Source: Chitinophagaceae bacterium (GTDB lineage: Bacteria > Bacteroidota > Bacteroidia > Chitinophagales > Chitinophagaceae). From it: DNA of 38,363 nucleotides. Below, one piece after another: positions 16,905 through 26,448 of the stretch. The stretch is taken from positions 1 through 38,363 of the forward strand of contig JAIBAV010000173.1 in assembly GCA_019695015.1 (NCBI GenBank). Direction: 5' to 3'. Below the pieces are notes generated by a model. It was not told the DNA's origin. It worked only from the letters and a program-made list of their open reading frames with translations, and searched no databases. The position numbers and the translations under genes are program-made. Position 1 is the stretch's first letter. The number at the start of each line of letters is the position of its first letter.

Positions 16905-17903
16905 TTATTGCTTGGTTTCAGAAAGAGGAGCTTTTAATGGTGTACTTTTATCTTTTTTACCAAATACCGAAATATTTACATAGCGTTTAGGATGTGTTTT
17001 TAAATCATCAATTAAAATATTAGCACTACGTACAGTATTAGTTAAATTATTGTACAAGGTTTTATCGTTAAGTAACAGTCCTAAACTACCCTCACTGCTA
17101 TTTAATTTGGTTAAGGTTGTGTTCATTTTATCTACTGCTTGTTGTAAACTGTTTACAGCGTTATCAATATTTGAGTTGGCTAACTTTCCAGTTGCAGTTT
17201 CTAAATTTTGTATGGTGTTGGTAATTTTTGAGTTGTTATCTGCCAAATTTTTAGAAAAACTGTTTACATTATCCATAGTTTGTGCAATGCTACCACTTTG
17301 TGCAACCAACATTTTTTCGATATTAGCAGAGCTTACAAGTAAAGATGCTGTAAGCTTATTTATATTGGCTACTGTTACTTGTAAATTATTTTTAGTTGTA
17401 GCGTCCAAAATAGAATTGATATTTTTTAGAGTTGAATCTAAAGTGTGAAAAGTATTTTTCACTTGATCTACAGTAGGCGTAATGGTATTGGAAAGTTGAG
17501 TAATTAAGCCTTCATTTTCTTTAGTAGTAATGGTTGAATTATGTGTTAATAAACTTTTACTACTGCCTAATTTTATTACAATACTTGTTACTCCTAAAGG
17601 GTTTGCTTCAATCATTGCATAAGAATCGGATGGTATATTGTATTCTTTTTTTAATTTAATGGCTACCTTAATGCTTTGTAAGGATTTATCGTTTTCTACT
17701 ATTTCATAAACGGTTCCTATTCTATATCCATTAGCTAAAACAGGGTTAGAAACCAAAATGCCTTTAGTGTTGGTAAAGTTGGCATAAATAAAATTACCAG
17801 TTTTAAAAACACTTTTTCCTTTTAAAAAATTAAATCCTATAATTAATAACACAATAGAAATAACAGCTAATACTCCAATCTTGGTTTCGTTAGAAATTTT
17901 CAT
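16905..17903 (-). CDS. MlaD/MCE-family lipid-transport protein
   Basis: A 332-residue protein with one N-terminal membrane anchor (IGVLAVISIVLLIIGFNFL, residues 9-27). An MCE/MlaD domain follows at about 35-115 (ANFTNTKGILVSNPVLANGY, AMIEANPLGVTSIVIKLG). The rest is a long, Asn/Thr-rich helical region with heptad-like spacing that may form a periplasm-spanning barrel or coiled coil. It ends in GSLGLLLNDKTLYNNLT, a common MCE tail. Such proteins form hexameric rings that pass phospholipids between membranes with an ABC transporter, which is not in this window. Only 3 nt separate it from the OstA-like gene. The -7 box lies 4 nt before the ATG, suggesting a leaderless mRNA. Confidence 0.92.
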   Translation of the reverse strand: MKISNETKIGVLAVISIVLLIIGFNFLKGKSVFKTGNFIYANFTNTKGILVSNPVLANGYRIGTVYEIVENDKSLQSIKVAIKLKKEYNIPSDSYAMIEANPLGVTSIVIKLGSSKSLLTHNSTITTKENEGLITQLSNTITPTVDQVKNTFHTLDSTLKNINSILDATTKNNLQVTVANINKLTASLLVSSANIEKMLVAQSGSIAQTMDNVNSFSKNLADNNSKITNTIQNLETATGKLANSNIDNAVNSLQQAVDKMNTTLTKLNSSEGSLGLLLNDKTLYNNLTNTVRSANILIDDLKTHPKRYVNISVFGKKDKSTPLKAPLSETKQ

Positions 17904-17907
17904 GTAG

Positions 17908-17937
17908 CAAATCTAAGGGTTAAAAAGTAGTGGTCAA
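17908..17937 (-). promoter_or_regulatory. Full Bacteroidota promoter for mlaD-ostA, adjacent to the start codon
   Basis: On the minus strand TTG (17937-17935), 19 nt of spacer, then TAGATTTG (17915-17908) give a complete -33/-7 promoter. Only CTAC separates it from the ATG. Transcription should start at or within a base or two of the A of ATG. Confidence 0.75.
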
Positions 17938-18050
17938 ATGGTTAACCTTGTTAAAGATTAAAAAATTATATTTTAATAAATGCTAAAATTAACATTTTCA
18001 ATTTTTTGTAACTTTTTGTTATTTATTTTCGTTTTTACACAAAATTATTT

Positions 18051-20504
18051 ATGAAGTCTTTTTTGATAGGGGTTGTATTGTTTTTTTCTTTTCATTCTAA
18101 TGGCTCTACAATAAGTGGTTTTATTAAAGATTCTAAAGGGAATATACTACCTTATGCATCAATACTTATTAGTGGAACAACCAAAGGCACTACTGCCAAT
18201 GGTAAAGGATATTATTCATTGCAGATATCACCTGGTAGTTATACAATTGTTTGCCAACATATAGGGTTTAAGAGTACTGAAAAACATATTGAGATACGAA
18301 ATACACCCATAACTGAAAATTTTATATTAGAGCCACAATCTTATAACCTGTTAGATGTTACAGTAAAAACAGGAGGCGAAGATCCTGCCTATGAAATAAT
18401 TAGAAATGCTATAAAAAATAGAGAAAAAAATTTAAACGAAATAAGAAAGTTTGAATGTGAAGTTTACTTAAAAGGCCAACTACAATTGGGCGATTATCCT
18501 AAAAAATTTTTGGGGCAGAAAGTAGATTTTGAAGATGGAGATACCAGCAAAAAAAAGATGCTTTTTTTAAGCGAAACAATTGCCAAATATTCTGTAGAAA
18601 AACCAAATGATGCTAAAATAGAAGTAGTCTCTACCAGAGTTAGTGGTAATAGTGATGGTTTCGGTTTTAGTTTTCCTCAAATTATTTCTTTCTACGAAAA
18701 CAATGTACAAATAGGTAGAGGGCTAAACCCAAGAGGGTTTATTTCGCCCATTAGCCATAATGCCCTTAATTATTATAAATATAAATTTATGGGTACTTTT
18801 TTTGAGAATGGAAAAGAAGTAAGTAGAATTAAAGTAATTCCTAAAAGAAAATACGAACCATTATTTGCAGGTTATATTAGTATTATTGAAAATGAATGGA
18901 GAATTTTTAGTACAGAGTTATATTTACTAAAAGAGCAGCAAATGCAGTTGTTAGATACATTACATATACAACAAATGTATGTTCCTATAAAAGATAAATG
19001 GGTTATTAAGCAGCAAGTAATTTATCCTGCTGGTAAATTATTAGGTTTTAAATTTTTCGGCAGCTTTGTTCAAGTTTATTCCAATTTTAATATTAATCCT
19101 ACTTTTAAAAAGAAACATTTTGATAATGTACTTTTAAAAGTAAATGATAGTGCCAACAAAAAAGCTAAACACTATTGGGATAGTATTAGGCCAGTACCAT
19201 TGTTAGAGGAAGAAGCAATAGACTATGTGAAGAAAGATAGTTTAGAGCAAGTAAGAAAAGACCCTAAATATTTAGATTCATTAGATAAAAAAAATAACAA
19301 ATTTTCTCTATTAGGCCTTTTATTAACAGGAAAAACTTTTCAAAAAAGAAAAACAAAGGAAAGTATAGCCATTGAGCCTTTATTTTTTAAGATTAATTAT
19401 AATACAGTAGAAGGGTGGAATTTGAAGTTATCTCCAACTTATACAAAAAGATATGAAGGAAGAAGATCAATTACTATTTCACCAAATTTAATATACGGTT
19501 TCAATAATAAACACTTTAATGCCTTTTTAAGTACAAGGTATATTTTTGGAAAAAAATATGTAAACAATTTGTCTTTTTCTGCAGGTAAAGCAGTCTTACA
19601 ATATAATAATAACAACCCTATTGAGGAAAGAGATAATACTTTTTCTACCTTGTATTACACCAAAAATTATTTAAAAATTTATGAAACCTGGTTTACTAAA
19701 ATAAACTATAGAGTTGGTATTGGTAAAGGATTTGATTTAACTACCAACTTTCAATATCAAGATAGATTGAAATTAGATAATTTAACTAAAATTGAGCAAT
19801 GGAAACAGTTTGGAAATAGAATTTTTACCCCTAACTATCCTGTAGAATTAGGTGCAGCAAGTGTAAAAAGTCATAAAGCTGCAATAGCAAGTTTTGGAAT
19901 ACAGTTTAGACCAGGATCTAAATATGTAGAACTGCCAGGTAGAACACTTAACTTAGGTTCTAAATACCCTGTGATTAGTGCAAACTTAACTTTCGGAATT
20001 AAAGGCTTATTAAATAGCAACGTTAATTTTAGTAAATGGAATTTTGATATTAGCGATGATATAAATTTAAAATTAGGTGGCGTAGTAAAATATAAATTTA
20101 ATGTAGGTGGGTTCTTAAATGCCAAAACTGTTTATTTACAAGATTATCAGCATATACAAGGTAACAGAACTGTAACTGCTACACAATATTTAAACAGCTT
20201 TCAGTTAGCTCCTTATTACGCATTCAGCAACACTTCTTCGTTAATGACTTCAGCACATATAGCTTATCATTTAAACGGATTTTTAACTAACAAAATTCCG
20301 GTATTTAAAAAATGGAATTGCTTTTTTGTATTATCTGGCAGTGCGTTGTATATAAAACCCAATTTACATTATTATGAAACCATGTTTTCTATTGAAAATA
20401 TTTTTAAAATTATTAGGATAGATTTGGTGCAAGGTTTTGGCGATAACAATTATAAAACAAGTGGTATTAGGTTAAGTTTACCTGGTTTTTTAACTGGTAA
20501 TTAA
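18051..20504 (+). CDS. DUF5686 outer-membrane protein with carboxypeptidase-like regulatory domain
   Basis: An 817-residue protein. A short signal peptide (MKSFLIGVVLFFSFHSNGS) is followed by an 80-residue CarboxypepD_reg-like beta-sandwich (GFIKDSKGNILPYASILISGTTKGTTANGKGYYSL). The DUF5686 core comes next (DPAYEIIRNAIKNREKNLN, ECEVYLKGQLQL). A long C-terminal half of alternating strands (VEGWNLKLSPTYTKRY, FGIQFRPGSKYVELPGR) fits an outer-membrane barrel. There is no TonB-dependent plug domain. The family is widespread in Bacteroidota and its function is not established. It is divergent from the mlaD operon and leads a co-directional run with 26-56 nt gaps. Confidence 0.85.
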   Translation: MKSFLIGVVLFFSFHSNGSTISGFIKDSKGNILPYASILISGTTKGTTANGKGYYSLQISPGSYTIVCQHIGFKSTEKHIEIRNTPITENFILEPQSYNLLDVTVKTGGEDPAYEIIRNAIKNREKNLNEIRKFECEVYLKGQLQLGDYPKKFLGQKVDFEDGDTSKKKMLFLSETIAKYSVEKPNDAKIEVVSTRVSGNSDGFGFSFPQIISFYENNVQIGRGLNPRGFISPISHNALNYYKYKFMGTFFENGKEVSRIKVIPKRKYEPLFAGYISIIENEWRIFSTELYLLKEQQMQLLDTLHIQQMYVPIKDKWVIKQQVIYPAGKLLGFKFFGSFVQVYSNFNINPTFKKKHFDNVLLKVNDSANKKAKHYWDSIRPVPLLEEEAIDYVKKDSLEQVRKDPKYLDSLDKKNNKFSLLGLLLTGKTFQKRKTKESIAIEPLFFKINYNTVEGWNLKLSPTYTKRYEGRRSITISPNLIYGFNNKHFNAFLSTRYIFGKKYVNNLSFSAGKAVLQYNNNNPIEERDNTFSTLYYTKNYLKIYETWFTKINYRVGIGKGFDLTTNFQYQDRLKLDNLTKIEQWKQFGNRIFTPNYPVELGAASVKSHKAAIASFGIQFRPGSKYVELPGRTLNLGSKYPVISANLTFGIKGLLNSNVNFSKWNFDISDDINLKLGGVVKYKFNVGGFLNAKTVYLQDYQHIQGNRTVTATQYLNSFQLAPYYAFSNTSSLMTSAHIAYHLNGFLTNKIPVFKKWNCFFVLSGSALYIKPNLHYYETMFSIENIFKIIRIDLVQGFGDNNYKTSGIRLSLPGFLTGN

Positions 20505-20530
20505 TTTATATTGCAGCCCAAAAGACAAGA

Positions 20531-21724
20531 ATGACTGTAATTGGATTAATTAAGGAAGGAAAAATACCATCAGATAACAGAGTTGCATTAACACCAGCAC
20601 AATGTAAATGGTTAAAAATAAATTTACCTAATGTAAAAATTTTGGTAGAAAGTAGTGCTACCAGGTGTTTTAGTGATGCTGAATATAAACAAGCTGGAAT
20701 TGAAGTAACCAACGATTTAACTAGCTGTGATATACTTTTAGGCATTAAAGAGGTACCAGTTGATATGCTTATTGCAAACAAAACCTACTTATTTTTCAGT
20801 CATACCAAAAAGCAACAACCCCATAATAGAAAACTAATAAAAGCTATTATTGAAAAAAATATTACGCTGATAGATTATGAATGTTTAGAACATGATGATG
20901 GGCAAAGAATTATTGGTTTTGGTTTTTTTGCAGGTATTGTTGGTGCCCATAATGGCATTATGGCTTTTGGCAATAGAACAGGCTTGTTTCAGTTGCCAAG
21001 AGTGTACCAATGTAAAGATTATCGTTCCTTAATACATCATTATTTTGGATTAAAACTTCCTAATATAAAAATTGCCGTTACAGGTAGTGGTAGAGTTGCA
21101 CATGGCATTATAGAAGTAATGAATTTAATGGGTGTTCATGAAGTAGAGGCAGATGAATATTTAGAGAAAAAGTTTAGTTACCCAGTGTATGTGCAGTTAA
21201 AAGGTGCAGATTTATATACACACCAAGAGAATAAAACTTATAAAAGAGAACATTTTCATCAAAACCCTACGGAATACAGATCAAGATTTTTGCCATATAC
21301 TAAATGCACTGATATTTTAATGAATGGAGTTTATTGGGATGAAAATATACCAAGACTATTTGAGCTTACAGATGTAAATGAACGCTTTGTAACTACAACA
21401 ATTGCCGATATTACTGACGATGAACACGGCTCAGTGCCATTAAATTTAGGAGATCAAACTATTGAAAATCCTGTATATGGCGTTGATAAAAAAACTTTTC
21501 TTAAAACCGAACCTTATCTTCCTTCATCCATAGATATTGTAGCAGTTGGAAATTTGCCCAATGAATTACCAAGAGATGCAAGCAGATATTTTGGAGAGCA
21601 ACTTCTAAAATATATTTTAGGAGATATTCTAAATGGAGCTAGCGATATTATTACAAGAGCAACAATAATAAACCAGGGAAAACTAACCAAAGAATTTTCT
21701 TATCTTGAAAATTATGTAAAATAA
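20531..21724 (+). CDS. Saccharopine dehydrogenase (L-lysine-forming)/alanine dehydrogenase-like oxidoreductase
   Basis: A 397-residue NAD(P)-dependent enzyme of the AlaDH/PNT fold. The N-terminal half has IKEGKIPSDNRVALTP. A segment running FFSHTKKQQPHNRKL then LIDYECLEHDDGQRI and GFGFFAGIVGAHNG closely follows the order of motifs in fungal Lys1. The Rossmann motif is IAVTGSGRVAHGIIEVM. The late part has TTIADITDDEHGSVP and PSSIDIVAVGNLPNELPRDAS. The likely reaction is reversible formation or cleavage of saccharopine, or an alanine/lysine dehydrogenase reaction. No lysine-pathway partner is adjacent. TTTATATTGCAGC upstream resembles a degenerate -7 box. Confidence 0.78.
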   Translation: MTVIGLIKEGKIPSDNRVALTPAQCKWLKINLPNVKILVESSATRCFSDAEYKQAGIEVTNDLTSCDILLGIKEVPVDMLIANKTYLFFSHTKKQQPHNRKLIKAIIEKNITLIDYECLEHDDGQRIIGFGFFAGIVGAHNGIMAFGNRTGLFQLPRVYQCKDYRSLIHHYFGLKLPNIKIAVTGSGRVAHGIIEVMNLMGVHEVEADEYLEKKFSYPVYVQLKGADLYTHQENKTYKREHFHQNPTEYRSRFLPYTKCTDILMNGVYWDENIPRLFELTDVNERFVTTTIADITDDEHGSVPLNLGDQTIENPVYGVDKKTFLKTEPYLPSSIDIVAVGNLPNELPRDASRYFGEQLLKYILGDILNGASDIITRATIINQGKLTKEFSYLENYVK

Positions 21725-21779
21725 AGTTTAATTATTTAGTTATACTTTTAATGAATAATCAAAGTATTCAATTTTAGGT

Positions 21780-23396
21780 ATGAAGATTAATTGTAGCCAT
21801 TTAACTTATAAACAAACAGGTTTTTTTTCTAAAATAGTTTTAAGTTATTTGAATAGTGATAAGGAATTGCAACCTTTTTTTGAACATAATACTACTAACG
21901 AAGGTTTAAAAAATGCTATTGCCTCTAGAAAAAATTTTAAAACCAATAGAAAATTATTAGTAGAGGTTTTAGAACAACAATACCAAAACATACCTCTTAC
22001 TGCCTTACAAGAAAAAAATTTAAAAGCCTTATTACACGAAAATACTTTTACTGTAACAACTGCCCATCAACCAAATATTTTTACTGGGCCATTATATTTT
22101 ATTTATAAAATTTTGCATGTTATTAAGCTGGCAGATGATTGGAATAAACATGATAATACCAATTATTTTGTGCCTATTTATTTTATGGGTAGCGAAGATG
22201 CAGACTTTGAAGAGTTGAGTTTTATTAATTTAGAAGGAGAGAAGTTAAGCTGGAAAACCAATCAAACAGGTGCTATTGGTAGAATGTTGGTGGATGAAAA
22301 CTTAATTCAATTAATTGATAAAATTGCTGGGCAAATTGGCATATATAATTTTGGTAATGAATTGATTACTAATATAAAACTATGCTACACCTTAAATAAA
22401 AATATAGAACAGGCAACAATTGAATTTGTAAATATTTTATTTAAAGAGTTTGGTTTACTGATACTTATACCAGATAACTCACTTTTAAAGAACGAATTTA
22501 AGCCAATTATTGAAAAAGAGTTAGCTGAAAATTTTTCTAATAAATATTTAGAAAAAACTGTTAATGAGTTAAATAAGAATTTTAAAATTCAAACATTAGG
22601 TAGGCAAATTAACCTTTTTTATTTACAAGATAATCAACGTTATAGAATTATTAAAGAAGAAGGTAAATTTGGATTTAAAAATACAAGTAATGAGTTTCAA
22701 CAACTTGATATTCAGTATGAATTAAAAAATAGTATAAAAGCATTTAGTCCGAATGTTATCTTAAGAGGCGTTTTTCAAGAAATGATATTACCAAATATTG
22801 CTTTTGTGGGTGGTGGTGGAGAATTAGCATATTGGTTAGAGTTGAAAAATATTTTTAATGCAGTTAATGTTCCATACCCTGTTTTAATTTTAAGGAACTC
22901 ATTTTTAATTGTTGATGAAAAAAATACAAGGAAAATTAATCAGTTGCTATTGCAGGATGATGCCTTGTTTTTAAACGAAAATGATCTAATCAACAGTCAA
23001 ATTTTTCCAAAGATTGAGCAAGAATTTTCTCTAAAGAAAAATAAAGCTATTGAAGAGATTAATGATGGTTTTGCCAATTTAATATCTAGCTTACAAAATA
23101 ACTATCCAACCTTGGCAATTCATACAAAAGCATTGCATACAAATTCTGTTAAAAGGATACAAGCATTAGAGAAAAAAATTTTGAAGGCTGAAAAAAGAAA
23201 GAATGAAGAAGTGGTGCAAAAGCTAAAAAATGTAAAACACAGTTTATTTCCTAAAAACAATTTACAAGAAAGGGTAGAGAATTTTGCTATTCTTTATGCA
23301 AAATATGGAGCTGAATTTTTACAGGTTTTATTTCAACATTCTTTAACAACAGAGCAATTGTTTACAATTTTAAAGTTAGATAGTAAAGTGGAATAA
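21780..23396 (+). CDS. bshC: Bacillithiol biosynthesis cysteine-adding enzyme BshC
   Basis: A 538-residue protein predicted to add cysteine to glucosaminyl-malate in bacillithiol synthesis. Family marks are TVTTAHQPNIFTGPLYFIYKILHVIKLA (residues ~93-120), VPIYFMGSEDADFEEL, RGVFQEMILPNIAFVGGGGELAYWLELK and a C-terminal coiled coil (HTNSVKRIQALEKKILKAEKRK). The end reads NLQERVENFAILYAKYG. The length is normal for the family. No bshA or bshB is in the window; in Bacteroidota these are often unlinked. Confidence 0.95.
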   Translation: MKINCSHLTYKQTGFFSKIVLSYLNSDKELQPFFEHNTTNEGLKNAIASRKNFKTNRKLLVEVLEQQYQNIPLTALQEKNLKALLHENTFTVTTAHQPNIFTGPLYFIYKILHVIKLADDWNKHDNTNYFVPIYFMGSEDADFEELSFINLEGEKLSWKTNQTGAIGRMLVDENLIQLIDKIAGQIGIYNFGNELITNIKLCYTLNKNIEQATIEFVNILFKEFGLLILIPDNSLLKNEFKPIIEKELAENFSNKYLEKTVNELNKNFKIQTLGRQINLFYLQDNQRYRIIKEEGKFGFKNTSNEFQQLDIQYELKNSIKAFSPNVILRGVFQEMILPNIAFVGGGGELAYWLELKNIFNAVNVPYPVLILRNSFLIVDEKNTRKINQLLLQDDALFLNENDLINSQIFPKIEQEFSLKKNKAIEEINDGFANLISSLQNNYPTLAIHTKALHTNSVKRIQALEKKILKAEKRKNEEVVQKLKNVKHSLFPKNNLQERVENFAILYAKYGAEFLQVLFQHSLTTEQLFTILKLDSKVE

Positions 23397-23452
23397 TAGT
23401 TTTTAAGAATTGTTTAGGCTAAGAACTAAGAAATGTTTAATCTTTTATAATA

Positions 23453-23929
23453 ATGAGTTTTCAAAAAATAACACCTTGTCTTTGGGTTGAAAAAGATGCA
23501 AAAATTGTTGCTGAGTATTATCTTTCTATTTTTAAAAATGGAATATTGAAAGATTTTAGATTGTTTGAAAATATGCCTGGTGCAGATGGAACTGGAAATG
23601 ATGGAAGCTTTGAAACTGCAGTTGTAGAGTTGGAAGGTGTAGAGTTTTCAATTCTTGCTGCTGGCCCTATGTTTAAGTTTAACGAAGCAATATCACTTGT
23701 AATAAACTGTAAAAATCAAGATGAGGTTGATTATTACTGGAATGCATTAACCTCAAATGGAGGAGAAGAGGGGGTTTGTGGTTGGTGTAAAGATAAATAT
23801 GGTTTATCGTGGCAGGTAGTTCCTATTGAATACTTTGCCTTAATTAATAGTAATGATAGTGCTGTAAGAGAGAAAGCATTATTAAACACGTTTAAGCAAA
23901 AAAAGTTAATATTATCAGAGCTTAAATAA
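23453..23929 (+). CDS. VOC-family protein (PhnB / 3-demethylubiquinone methyltransferase-like fold)
   Basis: A 158-residue two-module vicinal-oxygen-chelate protein. It starts ITPCLWVEKDAKIVAEYYLSIF, continues VVELEGVEFSILAAGPMFKFNEAISLVINCKNQDEVDYYWNAL, and ends with GWCKDKYGLSWQVVP. This is the usual layout of the '3-dmu-9_3-mt' family; despite the name these are not methyltransferases. The reaction is unknown. It is the last gene of the plus-strand run and stops 11 nt before the convergent heptose kinase gene. Confidence 0.85.
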   Translation: MSFQKITPCLWVEKDAKIVAEYYLSIFKNGILKDFRLFENMPGADGTGNDGSFETAVVELEGVEFSILAAGPMFKFNEAISLVINCKNQDEVDYYWNALTSNGGEEGVCGWCKDKYGLSWQVVPIEYFALINSNDSAVREKALLNTFKQKKLILSELK

Positions 23930-23940
23930 GGTTCAAAAAC

Positions 23941-24930
23941 TTATTCAACAAGCAATTTATAGATCTCCTGCATTAAAGCCATTTTATTGATTGCAACAGT
24001 ACCTACTTGTTCGCAAACTAAGCCACCTGCAATATTGGCAATTTGTGTAGAAAGTGAAATATTTTTAGATGCAGCATATACCAAAGATGCTACAGCAATA
24101 ACTGTATCGCCAGCACCACTTACATCTGCAATTTTTCTTATATGGGCTTCCATTAAATTGGCTTCATTTCCTGAGTTGTAATAAACACCTTTTTCCGATA
24201 AAGTAATAAATGATATATGGTGTTGTAACTTTTCTTTTAATTGATGGTGTATTTTGTTCAATTGTTCCAAGCTAATTATATTATCAACAATGCCAAGTGC
24301 TTCTATGGTTTCTTTAAAGTTGGGCTTAAAAATAGTAACACCTTTAAAGTTGAAAAAGTTTTTATGTTTAGGGTCAACAGAAGTGATAATATCATTTTCT
24401 TTACATAATTGTATTGCTTTTGCTATCAATTTTTCAGTTAAAACTCCTTTATTGTAGTCCTCGAAAATGATTACATCTGGATTTTGTGTTGCAATAAATA
24501 ACTCTAATTTAGTTAATAACTCACATTCTTCAATGGCATTAATATCATTGGTAATTTCAGCATCTAAACGCATCATTTGCTGATTTCTTGCAATAATTCT
24601 AAGTTTATTAGTTGTAATTCTGTTACTGCTTTTAATTATCCCACCAGTATCAATATTATTTTCATTTAATAATTGAATTAGTTTATTACCATCTTCATCA
24701 TTTCCAATTACTGAAAAAATATGTGTGTTAGCTTGTAAAGCAATACAGTTTAAAGCAACGTTACCTGCACCACCAATTCTATTTTCTTTGTTTTTTAAAG
24801 AAACAATTGGCACAGGAGCTTCTGGCGAAATTCTTTCTACATTTCCCCACATATAAGTATCTAACATTACATCGCCAACAATACCAACTTTTAATTGTTT
24901 TATTTTCCTAAAGAGTTCTTCAAACTTCAT
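23941..24930 (-). CDS. D-glycero-beta-D-manno-heptose-7-phosphate kinase (RfaE1/HldE N-domain)
   Basis: A 329-residue PfkB/ribokinase-family kinase. The N-terminus VGIVGDVMLDTYMWGNVERISPEAPVPIV and the RIGGAGNVALNCIAL segment are diagnostic for the sugar-kinase half of HldE. The catalytic DVSGAGDTVIAVAS signature with its Asp lies at the C-terminus. It phosphorylates heptose-7-phosphate at O-1 for ADP-heptose and LPS core synthesis. The nucleotidyltransferase half is missing here, so it is a single-domain type. It starts 3 nt after the APC permease stop codon and so is translated from the same message. Confidence 0.92.
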   Translation of the reverse strand: MKFEELFRKIKQLKVGIVGDVMLDTYMWGNVERISPEAPVPIVSLKNKENRIGGAGNVALNCIALQANTHIFSVIGNDEDGNKLIQLLNENNIDTGGIIKSSNRITTNKLRIIARNQQMMRLDAEITNDINAIEECELLTKLELFIATQNPDVIIFEDYNKGVLTEKLIAKAIQLCKENDIITSVDPKHKNFFNFKGVTIFKPNFKETIEALGIVDNIISLEQLNKIHHQLKEKLQHHISFITLSEKGVYYNSGNEANLMEAHIRKIADVSGAGDTVIAVASLVYAASKNISLSTQIANIAGGLVCEQVGTVAINKMALMQEIYKLLVE

Positions 24931-24933
24931 GAA

Positions 24934-26358
24934 TTATTTTTTTTTACCAACAGCAATATAATAAATAGGAATTCCAATTAAAACTATTATTAATCCAGGC
25001 CAAGTGTACATGGGTTTATAAATAACCAACAGTACACAAAATGCTAATCCCATTATAATATATAGTAAAGGTAGAAAAGGATAGCCAAAGGCTTTATAAG
25101 GTCTTATAACGTTGGGTTGTTTTTTTCTTAAAATAAAAATTCCCCAAATGGTGAGGGCATAAAAAATTACCACAACAAAAGAAATCATATCTAACAAATC
25201 TCCATACTTACCACTTAAGCATAAAACAGAAGCTACAATACATTGAGCCCATAATGCCCATTGAGGAACATTGTTTTTATTAAGAGTAGCAGCTTTTTTA
25301 AAAAACAATCCATCTTGTGCCATAGTATAATAAACTCTTGCACCAGCCAATATTAAACCATTGTTGCACCCAAAGGTTGATACCATAATAAGTACAGCAA
25401 TAAATGTTGTACCAAAAGAAGGGAATATTTTATTTGCTGCTGCTACTGCAACTCTATCATCTGTAGGAAAAGCCAATTCATTTAATGGTAATACATTTAA
25501 GTACATTAAATTGGCACTCACATAAATTATGGTAACAATTAAGGTTCCTAAAAATAAACTTAAGCCAATATTTCTTTGTGGATTTTTCATTTCTCCTGCA
25601 ATAAAAGTTACATTATTCCAGGCATCGCTACTAAAAATAGATCCAACCATAGATGCTGCAATGGCACCCATTAAAGCACTGCCACTAATACCAATCCAAT
25701 CTGCAGGTTGTAATAGGCCATGAGCATCTTTAATACCTTTATTTTGTAGAGAGTTAAATCCGGTTTTCCAATTCTCATCCCAATAGCTTTCTTTTACTAA
25801 AACAAATCCAAAAACAATTAAACCAATTAATGCCAAAAGCTTTGCACTTGTAAAAAGTGTTTGTATCCATTTTCCTTCTTTTACACCTCTTGAATTAACG
25901 TAGGTTAGTAAAATAATAATTACAATGGCAACTAATTGCCCAGAGTATATTTTAAGAAAGCCTATTTGAAAAAGAAAGTAACTATTGCCCAATTCTGGAA
26001 CTAAATAAGCTAAAAATTTAGCAAAAGCAACCCCAACTGCTGCAATAGTACCAGTTTGAATTACTGCAAAAAAACTCCAGCCATACAAAAAACCAATTAA
26101 TGGGTTATAAGCTTCTTTTAAATAAACATACTGTCCACCAGCTTTAGGAAACATGGCACTTAATTCGCCATAGCTAAGGGCTGCAATTAATGTCATAAAG
26201 CCAGTAAGCAACCAAACTAAAATTAGCCAGCCAGCACTGCCTGTATTTCTTACAATATCTGCACTTACTATAAAAATTCCTGAACCAATCATACTACCAG
26301 CAACAATCATAGTTGCATCTGTTAAGCCTAAAGTTGGTTTAAATGAATTATTACTCAT
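24934..26358 (-). CDS. APC-family amino acid permease
   Basis: A 474-residue inner-membrane transporter with about 12 helices. Helix 1 has MIVAGSMIGSGIFIV, the unwound Gly-rich substrate-binding motif of APC transporters. YGELSAMFPKAGGQYVYLKEAYNPLIGFLYGW is the next diagnostic block. SSDAWNNVTFIAGEMKNPQRNIGLSLF (helix 6 to loop) is typical of LAT/serine-threonine-exchanger-like members. The exact amino acid is not readable from sequence. A terminator separates it from the upstream ompH-like gene, so its promoter lies in 26359-26372 or it depends on read-through. It is tightly coupled to the heptose kinase gene. Confidence 0.9.
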   Translation of the reverse strand: MSNNSFKPTLGLTDATMIVAGSMIGSGIFIVSADIVRNTGSAGWLILVWLLTGFMTLIAALSYGELSAMFPKAGGQYVYLKEAYNPLIGFLYGWSFFAVIQTGTIAAVGVAFAKFLAYLVPELGNSYFLFQIGFLKIYSGQLVAIVIIILLTYVNSRGVKEGKWIQTLFTSAKLLALIGLIVFGFVLVKESYWDENWKTGFNSLQNKGIKDAHGLLQPADWIGISGSALMGAIAASMVGSIFSSDAWNNVTFIAGEMKNPQRNIGLSLFLGTLIVTIIYVSANLMYLNVLPLNELAFPTDDRVAVAAANKIFPSFGTTFIAVLIMVSTFGCNNGLILAGARVYYTMAQDGLFFKKAATLNKNNVPQWALWAQCIVASVLCLSGKYGDLLDMISFVVVIFYALTIWGIFILRKKQPNVIRPYKAFGYPFLPLLYIIMGLAFCVLLVIYKPMYTWPGLIIVLIGIPIYYIAVGKKK

Positions 26359-26372
26359 AAATAGTTTTGGTA

Positions 26373-26407
26373 TTAAAAAATCCCATTTGATTAATTAAAT
26401 GGGATTT
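26373..26407 (-). terminator. Terminator between ompH-like gene and APC permease
   Basis: An 11-bp perfect stem AAATCCCATTT / AAATGGGATTT with an 8-nt loop. On the minus strand it is followed by a T-run, so it ends the ompH transcript 15 nt before the permease start. Confidence 0.85.
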
Positions 26408-26448
26408 GAAGATAAAGATTTTATAATAATACAAAGCTAATATATTAT

